DNA from: Pedobacter cryotolerans
Lineage (GTDB): Bacteria; Bacteroidota; Bacteroidia; Sphingobacteriales; Sphingobacteriaceae
Direction of reading: 5' to 3'
Assembly (NCBI RefSeq): GCF_005116475.1
Contig: NZ_SWBO01000004.1
Span: 186,001-250,000, forward strand
DNA: 64,000 bases
Part shown: positions 54,957 to 63,828 of the stretch, piece by piece
Numbering within the stretch: the first letter of the stretch is position 1
How the letters are laid out: the number at the start of each line of letters is the position of its first letter
Program-made: the position numbers and the translations under genes
Notes under the pieces: model-generated
The model's database searches: none
The model's input: only the letters and a program-made list of their open reading frames with translations
What the model was told of the DNA's origin: nothing

Positions 54957-56111
54957 ATGAGATTAAACCAATTTAAAACTTACGTTTTTGTTTATTTAAT
55001 GCTTTTTGCTGGGTTTAATGTTTTTGCGCAGAAAGAAAAAGCAGTCGCAGAAATTCAGCAGATTATGAAAGATCGAAATGTTGTTGGTTTATCTGTTGCA
55101 GTAGTTAAAAAGGGAGAGTTAATCTACTCAAATTCTTTTGGTTTAAAAGATATCGAATCAAAAACGCTACTAAAAGATGATGATATATTTAGAATTGCAT
55201 CTATTTCTAAATCCTTTTCAGCAACTTCAATAATGCAATTGGTAGAAGCGGGTAAAATGTCATTAAAAGATGATTTTAGCAATTTGGTGGGCTTTAAAGT
55301 GAGAAATCCGAAGTATCCTCAAACAATTATCACCTTAAAAATGGTGCTATCTCATACCTCAAGTATTAATGATAGCGAAGGTTATTTTAATTTAGATGCC
55401 ATAAATCCTGCTAAGAATGAAAATTGGGCTAAATGCTATAACGATTATGAGCCAGGCAAAGGTTATCAATATTGTAACTTAAATTTTAATATGGTTGGTG
55501 CCGTTATCGAAAAATTTTCTGGAGAACGGTTTGATAATTATGTGAAAAACCACATTTTAAATCCATTAGGTTTATATGGTGGTTATTGTGTAGATTCTTT
55601 AGATGCTACCCGTTTTGCTACTTTGTACGAATTTGATGCCAAAGCAAATAAGTTTACATCATCGCCTATGGCATACAACCCAAGGAGAGAAGAAATTAAA
55701 AATTACACTTTAGGCTACACCACACCTATATTTTCGCCAACTGGCGGAATGAAAATTTCGGCTACTGATTTGGCAAAATACATGACGATGCACATGTATA
55801 AAAGAAGCTATAACGGCAAAAGAATAATTAGTAAAAAAAGTGCAAAAATTATGCAAACTAAGCTATCTGATGAGGAAAATTATGGTTTGGCTTTGCTACA
55901 AACCAGCAATTTAATTGAAGGTGAACAAATGGTTGGGCATACCGGGTCTGCTTATGGCTTATACAGCATGATGTTTTTTAATCCGAAAGAAGAATTTGGT
56001 ATAGTAGTAATTACAAATGGCTGTAATCCTATTTATACAAATGGATTTAATGATGCCTTAAAACGAACTGTAAATTCACTCTACAATAATTTGATATTGG
56101 CAGGTAAATAA
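54957..56111 (+). CDS. Serine hydrolase, beta-lactamase/penicillin-binding-protein fold
   Basis: This 384-residue exported protein is of the class C beta-lactamase-like family. The start at 54957 (MRLNQFKTYVFVYLMLFAGFNVFAQ) gives a good signal peptide; an in-frame ATG 21 codons upstream would hide it. The three active-site motifs are SISK (near residue 80, in IASISKSFSAT), YCN in YQYCNLNFN, and HTG in GHTGSAYGL. Family members are peptidases, esterases or lactamases; the substrate cannot be told. It follows the DUF1080 gene on the same strand. Confidence 0.92.
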   Translation: MRLNQFKTYVFVYLMLFAGFNVFAQKEKAVAEIQQIMKDRNVVGLSVAVVKKGELIYSNSFGLKDIESKTLLKDDDIFRIASISKSFSATSIMQLVEAGKMSLKDDFSNLVGFKVRNPKYPQTIITLKMVLSHTSSINDSEGYFNLDAINPAKNENWAKCYNDYEPGKGYQYCNLNFNMVGAVIEKFSGERFDNYVKNHILNPLGLYGGYCVDSLDATRFATLYEFDAKANKFTSSPMAYNPRREEIKNYTLGYTTPIFSPTGGMKISATDLAKYMTMHMYKRSYNGKRIISKKSAKIMQTKLSDEENYGLALLQTSNLIEGEQMVGHTGSAYGLYSMMFFNPKEEFGIVVITNGCNPIYTNGFNDALKRTVNSLYNNLILAGK

Positions 56112-56150
56112 TTTTGAAATTGATATTCAACTTTGAAGATAAAATATCTT

Positions 56151-56423
56151 CTAGGTTTTGTTGTCGGTTAAATCAGTGTTTTCATCCCAATTTTTGGCTT
56201 TAGCATGTTCTTTTTCAGCGTATGCTGAAGCTTTATCATGTAGTTCGTCATTTTTTTGATTAGCTTCAAAATCACTATTACCCTGTTTATTAACAGTATT
56301 TGGCATCATATCTAAATTTTCTGCCGCAGGTTTTGCATCACTTTGTTTTTTAGCGATATCATTTTCACGAGCTGCATCATCGTGATCTTTTCCTAAGCCT
56401 GCAATGTTTTCTTTAATATCCAT
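56151..56423 (-). CDS. Hydrophilic, probably disordered small protein
   Basis: This 90-residue protein has no hydrophobic core, high Asp, Glu, Lys, Asn and Ala, and repeats of K/D/A motifs (NKQGNSDFEANQKNDELHDKASAYAEKEHAKAK). That looks like an intrinsically disordered or stress-related protein, such as a hydrophilin. No domain is recognised. It stands alone, downstream of the response-regulator operon, with no overlap. Confidence 0.65.
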   Translation of the reverse strand: MDIKENIAGLGKDHDDAARENDIAKKQSDAKPAAENLDMMPNTVNKQGNSDFEANQKNDELHDKASAYAEKEHAKAKNWDENTDLTDNKT

Positions 56424-56497
56424 AATCGTATGATTTTATGAACTATAAACAACCTCAAAATTGTAATGTTTTATTTTAAAAATTAAACATTAAATAA

Positions 56498-56890
56498 TTA
56501 GAGCAGTTTTTGCAATTCGGTGGTAGAAAGAGGTTTTCTTAACAATTTAACCACATAATGATTAGCTTCTGCTTTATTAATATCTCCAAAATCTAAGGTA
56601 GAAGATAGCATTGCAATTTGGCATTTATCGGTAAAACTTGTAGGAAGCTTTTTATAATAATTTAGAAATTCAAAACCATCCATTTCTGGCATTTGTATAT
56701 CTAATAATATAAATCTGGGTAATAAATTGGGCTGTTTTAAATTGGTTTTAATGTAATTCAACGCTTCATCACCAGATTGAAACACAATGATTTCATCAAA
56801 TAATTTTGAAAACTGAATTAATTTAGAGCTAATAGTTAAATCGATAATGTTGTCGTCGACTAACATGACCATTTGCTGGTTATTTGACAT
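56498..56890 (-). CDS. Single-domain response regulator
   Basis: This is a 130-residue CheY-like receiver with no output domain. Key residues are present: Asp12 and Asp13 (VDDN), the phospho-acceptor Asp64 in ILLDIQMPEMDG, Ser96/97 in AMLSSTL, and Lys119 in RKPL. It overlaps the hybrid kinase gene upstream by 11 bases and ends the operon. It probably receives phosphate from one of the two kinases, serving as output or a phosphate sink. Confidence 0.94.
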   Translation of the reverse strand: MSNNQQMVMLVDDNIIDLTISSKLIQFSKLFDEIIVFQSGDEALNYIKTNLKQPNLLPRFILLDIQMPEMDGFEFLNYYKKLPTSFTDKCQIAMLSSTLDFGDINKAEANHYVVKLLRKPLSTTELQKLL

Positions 56891-57959
56891 TTGGGATTGT
56901 TATTTTAAAGGTTGTACCAAAGTTAATGTGAGAGCTAACTTTAATGCGACCATTAATTTTATTAAGGGCCTCCTTTACAATAAATAAACCTAAGCCACTA
57001 CCTTCTTGTGCTTTGCTTTTAAAAAATTGCGTAAATATTTTTTCTAGGTGTTCGTTCAAAATTCCTATTCCGTTATCGCTAATACTAATTTCAACGTTGT
57101 TATCATTAACGTTTACATCAATATTAACTTTTTTGTCTAATTCTTGTTCTTTTTGGTATTTGATAGCATTAGAAATTAGGTTTCCTAAAATCACTTCAAT
57201 TCTAAATAAATCTCCATAAAATACAGAAGGCTGATTAACATTTACTGTAAAATTTGTATTTCGATCTGAATAAGCATAAATTTCTACTAAATCATCAACC
57301 AATCTTTTAAAATCAATTTGTATATGATCGGCTACATTTTTGTTATTTTTGTAATACTGAAGTGTTTTTTGAATATAATAATCTAATTTATTAGAGCATA
57401 TTTCAATCAAAGGCCAATATTCTCCGCTAGAGTTAAATAAACCCTCCATTTTCACCAATTCTACAATGCCTATTACAGAAACTAATGGAGCTCTTAGCTC
57501 ATGAGAAATACTATAAATGAACCTATTTAATTCATCATTTGTTTTTTCTAGTTCGGCAATCTTATTTCTTAAGTCAACTTTAGCTTTATAAGCATCATAA
57601 GCATTTTTAATGGTATTACTTAAATCTAAATCTTGCCAAGGTTTTTGGATGTACCTGTAAACATCTCCATGATTAATTGCATTTGTAAGTGCCTCAATAT
57701 CTGTATAACCAGTTAACAAAATTTTACAAGGATCAGGATAAGTTTCTGAAATACTTTGAAAAAATTCAACGCCAGTTGTGTTAGGCATTTTCTGATCTGC
57801 TATAATTACATGTATATCAATACTTTGAAGTAATTTTAAACCCTCTGCAGCAGAGTTAGCTGTGTAAATTTCATATTGACGTCTAAAACCTGCTTTAAAA
57901 GCGTGAAGGTTGTTCTCCTCATCGTCTATGTACAAAACTCTTACACTGCTATTTTTCAT
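56880..57959 (-). CDS. Hybrid protein: receiver domain followed by histidine kinase
   Basis: This is a 359-residue soluble protein. Residues 1-122 are a receiver (IDDEENNLHAF, phospho-acceptor Asp55 in ADQKMPNTTGVEF, Lys107 in YRYIQKPW), a class also found in RpfG-type regulators. A coiled coil follows (about 125-145), then a HisKA-like helix with His153 in YSISHELRAPL and an HATPase domain (EVILGNLISNAIKYQ; ISDNGIGIL; GSGLGLFIVKEALNKING). Placing the receiver before the kinase suggests that phosphorylation of Asp55 controls kinase activity. It lies 9 bases after the 7TM kinase gene. Confidence 0.93.
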   Translation of the reverse strand: MKNSSVRVLYIDDEENNLHAFKAGFRRQYEIYTANSAAEGLKLLQSIDIHVIIADQKMPNTTGVEFFQSISETYPDPCKILLTGYTDIEALTNAINHGDVYRYIQKPWQDLDLSNTIKNAYDAYKAKVDLRNKIAELEKTNDELNRFIYSISHELRAPLVSVIGIVELVKMEGLFNSSGEYWPLIEICSNKLDYYIQKTLQYYKNNKNVADHIQIDFKRLVDDLVEIYAYSDRNTNFTVNVNQPSVFYGDLFRIEVILGNLISNAIKYQKEQELDKKVNIDVNVNDNNVEISISDNGIGILNEHLEKIFTQFFKSKAQEGSGLGLFIVKEALNKINGRIKVSSHINFGTTFKITIPNVK

Positions 57960-57968
57960 AAAAATGAA

Positions 57969-60095
57969 TTAGTTGGGGTTAACATTCAAAGTAATAATAA
58001 ATTCTGTTCCATCACCAATTTTTGAATTAACTTCAATGTGTCCTTTATGTTTTTCTATTATACTAAATACAATAGATAAACCTAATCCGGTTCCTTCACC
58101 TATATCTTTTGTAGTAAAAAATGGTTCAAAAATTCTATGTTTAGTTTCCTCACTCATCCCTGTACCTGTATCTTTAATACTAATTTTAACTTGTTGATCT
58201 ATATACCAACTTTTAATAGTTAAAAATTCTTCCTCTCTTTGATCGCTCTTTGTTTTAATAGCCTGAATAGCATTTGAAACCAAATTCATAAAAACTTGAT
58301 TTATTTTACCAGGTTGGCACTCTACTTTTGGAAGATTACCTAAATCTTTAATAACAGTTAAGTTATCTGGCATACTATTTTTTACCAAAACAAGTGTAGA
58401 GTGAAGTCCCTCATTTAAGTCGATAGGTTTCATGTCTGTTTCATCAACTCTACTAAAATTCCTTAAACTTCTAATAATTTCTGCTGTTCTTTTTGCTCCT
58501 TCACTAATGCCAGAGAGTAATGAAGATATTTCATTGTTAACAAACCCTAAGTCAATCTGTTTTTTAAAGCCTTCAATTTCTTCAATTTGAGCTTTTACAT
58601 CACCATCAAAATCAATTTCTTCGTAACGAGAAATTATTTCTTTTAAATCATTAATGTCAAGTTCTAAAGGTTTAATATTAGAGGTAACAAAGTTAATTGG
58701 GTTATTAATTTCATGCGCAATACCAGCAGTTAACTGACCTAAAGCAGCCATTTTTTCGGAATCTACCAATTGAGATTGCGTATCTTTTAAATTAGTTAAA
58801 GTTATATTTAGGGTAGAATTTGTGGTTTCTAACTCTTCTGTACGTTCTTTTACTTTTTGCTCTAAAACAATATTTTGTTCTCTTATTAATTTTTGATTTT
58901 CTAATGATGCATTTAAGGCTTGCACTTGTGCAACTTCATTTTCCTTTTTAAAGAAATTAATTTTATCTGCCAGAGCGAAAGAAAGTAAGGTAACTTCTAC
59001 CGCCGAAGCTATTTGCAACAAATAAATGGTAAAGTTATTATAAGGAATAATATCATAATCTTTAAGGATAAACAAAATTGCCCCGAGTAATAATATAGAC
59101 CAAGCTACTAAATAATAGCCCGCTGGCTTAAAATGCTTTTTAAAGTAAACAAAGTTTGCTGCAGACAATGCTAAAATAGTTCCGCTTACCGTTAAAATTT
59201 GCATGATAAGGAAGGAGATATTTTTGCCAAATGCAAAAAGTATTACGATGTTAATTATTGTTAACCAGCATAATAGCGTAATAAGATTATGAGCGGTTTT
59301 TGAAAATGCTTTGGTGTTTAAAAAAGAAATTGTAAATAAACTGGCAAATAATAAGGCTAGATTAGAAAATAATATAATTGAATAATCATCAATAAAAGAA
59401 AATTGATCCCAAAAATATTTAGACGAATAACCTTGTATAGAAACTTGGGTTGACCACGTGAAAAATATATAGAAGATATAAAACAAGTAACTTCTATCTC
59501 TAATGATAATGTATAAAAATAAATTATATACAAACATAATAGACATGATACCAGAGTAAAAGCCAAAAACTATCCCTCGTACTGAAAAAGATTCAATTAA
59601 AGTTCTTTCGTCAACTATGCTTACTGGGGCTAAAAAAACTTCCTTACTACGTAGTTTTAATAAAATGATATCATCAATATTTATGGGGTTTGGGAGCTTG
59701 TAAATTTTTCCTTGTGTATAATCTGGTTTTGATGATGAAAATGGATTAAAAGTGGGAATGGTGTTAATTTGAGAGTTCTTTGACTTAATTAATAGGTAAG
59801 ATTCTAATAACCTAGATTGATCAATCCAAAGAACTAAATTTTGTTTTTTGATAGCTCTTTTTGCAGTAAGTTTTATCCAATAGGTAGATTGGTCAACTCC
59901 AAAATTAAATATATCCGATTCATACTTAGTAAAAGGTAATTTAAGGGCTTGGTTTACAGAAAAATTATGATTTTCATCTTTTAAATAAGAGATGTTTAAC
60001 CCATAAGATTTTAAATCATCATTTTTTTGATAGCAATAACCCTCTAAATTAAGTAATGCAAGAAATGAAAATAAAATGAATATTATTTTTTTCAT
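57969..60095 (-). CDS. 7TMR-DISM sensor histidine kinase
   Basis: This is a 708-residue sensor. The signal peptide (MKKIIFILFSFLALLNLEGYC) is followed by a periplasmic 7TMR-DISM-type jelly roll domain (FTKYESDIFNFGVDQSTYWIKLTAKR...), seven membrane helices (about 175-385), a coiled coil (about 390-445), and a kinase core with His461 in GQLTAGIAHEINNPINFV. The HATPase has QVFMNLVSNAIQAIK, IKDTGTGMSEE and GTGLGLSIVFSIIEKHKG. DISM proteins bind extracellular small ligands, probably sugars or other carbohydrates. Its ATG shares a base with the GNAT gene stop, so the two are coupled. Confidence 0.94.
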   Translation of the reverse strand: MKKIIFILFSFLALLNLEGYCYQKNDDLKSYGLNISYLKDENHNFSVNQALKLPFTKYESDIFNFGVDQSTYWIKLTAKRAIKKQNLVLWIDQSRLLESYLLIKSKNSQINTIPTFNPFSSSKPDYTQGKIYKLPNPINIDDIILLKLRSKEVFLAPVSIVDERTLIESFSVRGIVFGFYSGIMSIMFVYNLFLYIIIRDRSYLFYIFYIFFTWSTQVSIQGYSSKYFWDQFSFIDDYSIILFSNLALLFASLFTISFLNTKAFSKTAHNLITLLCWLTIINIVILFAFGKNISFLIMQILTVSGTILALSAANFVYFKKHFKPAGYYLVAWSILLLGAILFILKDYDIIPYNNFTIYLLQIASAVEVTLLSFALADKINFFKKENEVAQVQALNASLENQKLIREQNIVLEQKVKERTEELETTNSTLNITLTNLKDTQSQLVDSEKMAALGQLTAGIAHEINNPINFVTSNIKPLELDINDLKEIISRYEEIDFDGDVKAQIEEIEGFKKQIDLGFVNNEISSLLSGISEGAKRTAEIIRSLRNFSRVDETDMKPIDLNEGLHSTLVLVKNSMPDNLTVIKDLGNLPKVECQPGKINQVFMNLVSNAIQAIKTKSDQREEEFLTIKSWYIDQQVKISIKDTGTGMSEETKHRIFEPFFTTKDIGEGTGLGLSIVFSIIEKHKGHIEVNSKIGDGTEFIITLNVNPN

Positions 60096-60814
60096 TATAA
60101 ATTAAGTGTTAAATCATAATGCATATTAATTGTTTCTCCTGTTTTAGCAATCATTTGGTGGGTAGTTATGGGATTTTCTCTTAAATTCATGATTTCTTTT
60201 TTAACCTCATCATAAGTTAGTGGTAAGTTCTTTACATCATCAATTAAAATTGCAGTTGCTGTTAAATCCTCTTTCGGATAATAGAACTTTCCATTAATAC
60301 CAATTTCATTGATCACCCTAAAACCTCCTCTTATAGAGTTTCTGTAAGTTGCAGGTGCACATAAACCGAATAAAGTATCCAAATTTATAAGTCCGGCGAA
60401 GGCAACAGAGGCAATACTTAACTGCATACTACCAATTCCTAAACCTGCAATTTCCCAAGAGTTCCATAAACCACAAAATTCTCCTGTCCCTCCGTCTGTT
60501 CTATCTTCAACCATTTTATAAATACGATCATCCATATTACCAACGGCTCCTTCTAAAGGTAAAGGATTTTTTCTATTTGCTTGATGGATCCTTCCTCCAG
60601 CTAATGCTTTTCCATCTTTTTCGGCACTTACAATAATTACATATACATCAGGGTTTAAAACCCAATCTATTTTTGCAGAAGTAATTTGGGTAATTCCAAA
60701 AATTTCTAATACATGTGTATGACCTTCTATAAACTTCATGCAAGCGGCACGGTCATCTACTGCTCTAAACGCTTTAAAATATAAATTTTCGATGTTAGGT
60801 TTAAGCTCTTCCAA
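60095..60814 (-). CDS. GNAT-fold acyltransferase-like protein (autoinducer-synthase-like)
   Basis: This 239-residue protein has a GNAT-like core: strands VYVIIVSAEKDGKALAGGRI, a motif-A analogue with EIAGLGIGSMQLSIASVAFAG, and a C-terminal region with APATYRNSIRGGFRVINEIG and FYYPKEDLTATAILI. This layout resembles N-acyl amino-acid synthases and LuxI-type enzymes, which join an acyl group to an amino compound, but the exact reaction is not known. The start is TTG at 60814: no ATG occurs in frame until Met26, and a stop lies seven codons upstream. It overlaps the E1/nitroreductase stop by 14 bases and the kinase start by one. Confidence 0.7.
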   Translation of the reverse strand: MEELKPNIENLYFKAFRAVDDRAACMKFIEGHTHVLEIFGITQITSAKIDWVLNPDVYVIIVSAEKDGKALAGGRIHQANRKNPLPLEGAVGNMDDRIYKMVEDRTDGGTGEFCGLWNSWEIAGLGIGSMQLSIASVAFAGLINLDTLFGLCAPATYRNSIRGGFRVINEIGINGKFYYPKEDLTATAILIDDVKNLPLTYDEVKKEIMNLRENPITTHQMIAKTGETINMHYDLTLNL

Positions 60815-63131
60815 TTGAGAATGTTTTTGAGATTAATTTTCTGATGGTTCTTTCTGGTGATGGGCTAGCATTAAAAATTCTGAACATGAAGGTAGCTTGC
60901 TCATTATTATTTAGCTCAAATATCTGTTTAAAATTATTTTCAGCTTGTGTAAGCTGTGCTTTTACTTCTAAAGGAATTGGTAAGCTGTTTTCTACGCTGT
61001 TTTTGTAAAAAAATATAAGTGGAACGTTTACTGGATGAATTTGTAAATCTAAGCTTGTTGCCCCAAGCCACATTTTTTGTGCAGCAATACCAGCTTTTAT
61101 GTAAGAGCTCATTTCTCCATTAGGCATTGTAATTAAGCCTATGGCTGATGAAGACATAAATTGTGACATGGTAAGTCGTTTAAAGCCACTGCCACCATTT
61201 ATTTGTTTTAAAAAGGCAACCATATTTTTATCTTTTAGTAACCTAATTCCCACTTGGTCATTATTGTTTAAATCTAAAGTATGTATGCCAATACCGTCTT
61301 CGGTTTTTGTTACTTCATCTAAACTCCAACGCATTTCTCTGGTAATAAAATCTTCATGAGCTTCAGGAATAAACATTCTTAAAAGATCGGTTAGCGTTGC
61401 AGTTTCTCCAATCTGCTTAATTATTGCTGGATTTGTAATCCATTTTAATTTAGCCCCTTCAATACTTTGAGTAAGTATATTTAAAGTTTCAATTGCAGTT
61501 TGATCTATCTCGGTGCGAGGTGTAATTTTTCTATTGGTATGCCTTTTGTTAATTTGTGCAGCGAGTGTTTCTTGTACTTTATTTATTTGATAATCAGGTT
61601 TAAAACTGATATAAGCAATATGATTTGATTCAAGTTGCGGAGTGAGGTGATATACAGCCTCAAGATTATTGGCAGCTGCTGCAAGTATTACATTTTCAAT
61701 TGCTGTACCTAATGATAGATAGGATGAGATATGTTGAGGATCTAAATAGGCCTCAGCAGCACTTGGTTCTAAAAATAAATGCAATAAACCATTTTGGAAA
61801 TGCCAACGCCAGGGTTGGCTATTACCACCCGAAGGAGCTTTATTACCATTAGCAATTATATTTTCTAAAATAGCTAAGGGCATTTGATAGTCACTTTTTT
61901 CGAAAGCTGATTGATTACTTTCAATAAAATTTTCTATTTCTTTAGTTTGTAGTGGGGTGGTAATGGTGCTTTTTTCGGTAATTGATGTCGTTTTTACTGG
62001 GTCGGAGATTAACTCATCCATGTCTATAAAAAATCTGCCAGAAACATTCAAGTGCCCTAAAAGGATTTTTCTAGATAAATCTGCAGTTATACCACCGCCA
62101 AAAGTTACTGCACTTGCCAACTGGGGCCAGGTAGAAATTGTAGCCATCAATTCAATAGCAGAAGCTTTCATTCGCATTGATAAAGTTTCAATGCCAGTTA
62201 CAGCAGTTATATATGGAATTTTCTCTTCCATAGTGCTAAGCGATTTGTATTTACTCATATCCAAATGCTCAACCATTCCGTGTAAAACTGGTCTATTTGG
62301 CTCTAAATCAAACCGTTCAATATCAATAGTGCCTCTATCGCTACCTTCCATTAAAACAGGTATACCTAAAGATTTTGCTTTGTTACGGGCATTAATTTTA
62401 ATATCAAAACTATCACATTCATCTATTAGTAAATCTAAGTTGCCGTTGCCAGTTAAAAATACAGCTAAATTTTCTTCGGTTATTCCATCTTCAAAACAAA
62501 CCACATTTAAAAAAGGATCAATTTCTGCAATCTCTCTCGCAACAATTACTGTTTTTTTTATTTTTAAGTTGTAAACACCAGTTCTAATTCGGTTGATGTT
62601 GCTTAAATCGAGTTCATCAAAATCCGCTATGCGTAATTCTCCAAATCCTCGCTCCATCGCCAATGTTAAAGAAACTGACTGACCAACAGATAAACCCATT
62701 ACTCCAATCTTTTTCTTTGCTAAAATCTCTTGCTCTTTGTCGGTAATTTTATGCTTGTTACGGTTTGTTCTTACAATTGCAAATTCATGTTCATCTAGTA
62801 AATGAACTAACTTTTGTGCCCATGGGTAATAAACCCAAACACCATATTCATCGCTAGGGGTTAAGCCAAATTTTTCTTCTACTTTCTTTTTAAATTCTGT
62901 GGGAGGGGAAAATACGATGGTTGGATGCAAGCATTTAATTAATTCTTCAACTTGAGCATGTATGTAATCATACACCTGTAAATTCTGATGTTTATTAAGT
63001 AAGTTTTCTAATTCTTCTTTATCGCTTAAATTAGCTAATCTGTAAAATACTGGTTTATATAAGTTTTGAAGTTCTGATGTTTGAACTTTTAGTTGAGAGA
63101 GCGATAATTTAGAACCAATTTTGGCGTGCAT
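60801..63131 (-). CDS. E1-like (ThiF) adenylyltransferase fused to a nitroreductase domain, Rv1355c family
   Basis: This is a 776-residue two-domain enzyme. Residues about 135-370 form an E1/ThiF/MoeB-type Rossmann domain: GVMGLSVG at 143-150, ADFDELDLSNINRIRTG with Asp170/Asp172 and Arg181/183 that bind ATP, and LLIDECDSFDIK. A spacer follows. Residues about 415-776 are an FMN nitroreductase fold: NGNKAPSGGNSQPW (430-441), NKRHTNRKITPR, and GSGFKRLTMSQF. This fusion is that of the Rv1355c (MoeY) family. Neither substrate is known. E1-like enzymes adenylate carboxylates and nitroreductases often oxidise heterocycles, so a modified peptide or small molecule is plausible. It is the first gene of the operon. 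Confidence 0.85.
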   Translation of the reverse strand: MHAKIGSKLSLSQLKVQTSELQNLYKPVFYRLANLSDKEELENLLNKHQNLQVYDYIHAQVEELIKCLHPTIVFSPPTEFKKKVEEKFGLTPSDEYGVWVYYPWAQKLVHLLDEHEFAIVRTNRNKHKITDKEQEILAKKKIGVMGLSVGQSVSLTLAMERGFGELRIADFDELDLSNINRIRTGVYNLKIKKTVIVAREIAEIDPFLNVVCFEDGITEENLAVFLTGNGNLDLLIDECDSFDIKINARNKAKSLGIPVLMEGSDRGTIDIERFDLEPNRPVLHGMVEHLDMSKYKSLSTMEEKIPYITAVTGIETLSMRMKASAIELMATISTWPQLASAVTFGGGITADLSRKILLGHLNVSGRFFIDMDELISDPVKTTSITEKSTITTPLQTKEIENFIESNQSAFEKSDYQMPLAILENIIANGNKAPSGGNSQPWRWHFQNGLLHLFLEPSAAEAYLDPQHISSYLSLGTAIENVILAAAANNLEAVYHLTPQLESNHIAYISFKPDYQINKVQETLAAQINKRHTNRKITPRTEIDQTAIETLNILTQSIEGAKLKWITNPAIIKQIGETATLTDLLRMFIPEAHEDFITREMRWSLDEVTKTEDGIGIHTLDLNNNDQVGIRLLKDKNMVAFLKQINGGSGFKRLTMSQFMSSSAIGLITMPNGEMSSYIKAGIAAQKMWLGATSLDLQIHPVNVPLIFFYKNSVENSLPIPLEVKAQLTQAENNFKQIFELNNNEQATFMFRIFNASPSPERTIRKLISKTFSIGRA

Positions 63132-63172
63132 TTTAAGGGATGGATACGTTTGTTAAAAAATAAAAATACAAC

Positions 63173-63190
63173 TAGTTGTTAAAACAACTA
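63173..63190. promoter_or_regulatory. Inverted repeat between divergent signalling genes, possible operator
   Basis: TAGTTGTT-AA-AACAACTA is a perfect inverted repeat, with an overlapping ACAACTAGTTGT palindrome at 63168-63179. Together they make three half-sites of AACAAC/GTTGTT type in the 118-base gap. It could be a regulator site for both directions. Confidence 0.5.
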
Positions 63191-63249
63191 AATTAGTGTT
63201 TTAAGATTAATAAATCTAAAGTATTTTTATCTTTTATTAAGCACACACA

Positions 63250-63705
63250 ATGAATACAAACATATTATACGTAGATGATGAGCCCCACAATTTAAGTGCA
63301 TTTGCGGCTACTTACAGAAGATTGTACAAAGTTTTTACCGCAGAATCTGCTGATGAGGGAAGGAAAATTTTAGATAAGGAAGATATACACATTGTAATTA
63401 CTGACCAAAGAATGCCAAAAACAACTGGGGTAGAATTTTTGGCTTCGATTTTAGAGGCTCATCCAGATCCGATTCGCATGATTTTAACAGGATATACTGA
63501 TATTGATGCTGTAATTGATGCCATAAATAAAGGTCAGGTTTATCGGTATATACAAAAACCTTGGATGGAAGAAGATTTAAGGATTAACATAGAAAAGGCC
63601 GTAGAGATATACAATTTACGTAAAGAAAATAAAGAACTTACCGAAAAATTAATTGTTGCAAACAGACAGTTAGAATTTATTGCAAGACAAAACTTGCTTT
63701 CATAA
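63250..63705 (+). CDS. Response regulator paired with the divergent operon
   Basis: This is a 151-residue receiver with phospho-acceptor Asp52 in TDQRMPKTTGVEFL and Lys103 in YRYIQKPW, and a C-terminal helix of about 35 residues (EIYNLRKENKELTEKLI...) that looks like a dimerising coiled coil and carries no DNA-binding domain. Its receiver is closely similar to that of the hybrid kinase (56880-57959), sharing PKTTGVEF, ILTGYTDID and YRYIQKPW. It is divergent from the E1/nitroreductase operon and probably belongs to the same signalling circuit. Confidence 0.93.
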   Translation: MNTNILYVDDEPHNLSAFAATYRRLYKVFTAESADEGRKILDKEDIHIVITDQRMPKTTGVEFLASILEAHPDPIRMILTGYTDIDAVIDAINKGQVYRYIQKPWMEEDLRINIEKAVEIYNLRKENKELTEKLIVANRQLEFIARQNLLS

Positions 63706-63828
63706 TTATTTAATTTTTTGTACTGCGCTAATTATGTGTGTTTATACACATTTTAATGTCAAATAATAGTTAGAATTTATATTTAAAATCTTATTATTGT
63801 ATTGACCAAATGTTGTATTAACTTCTTA

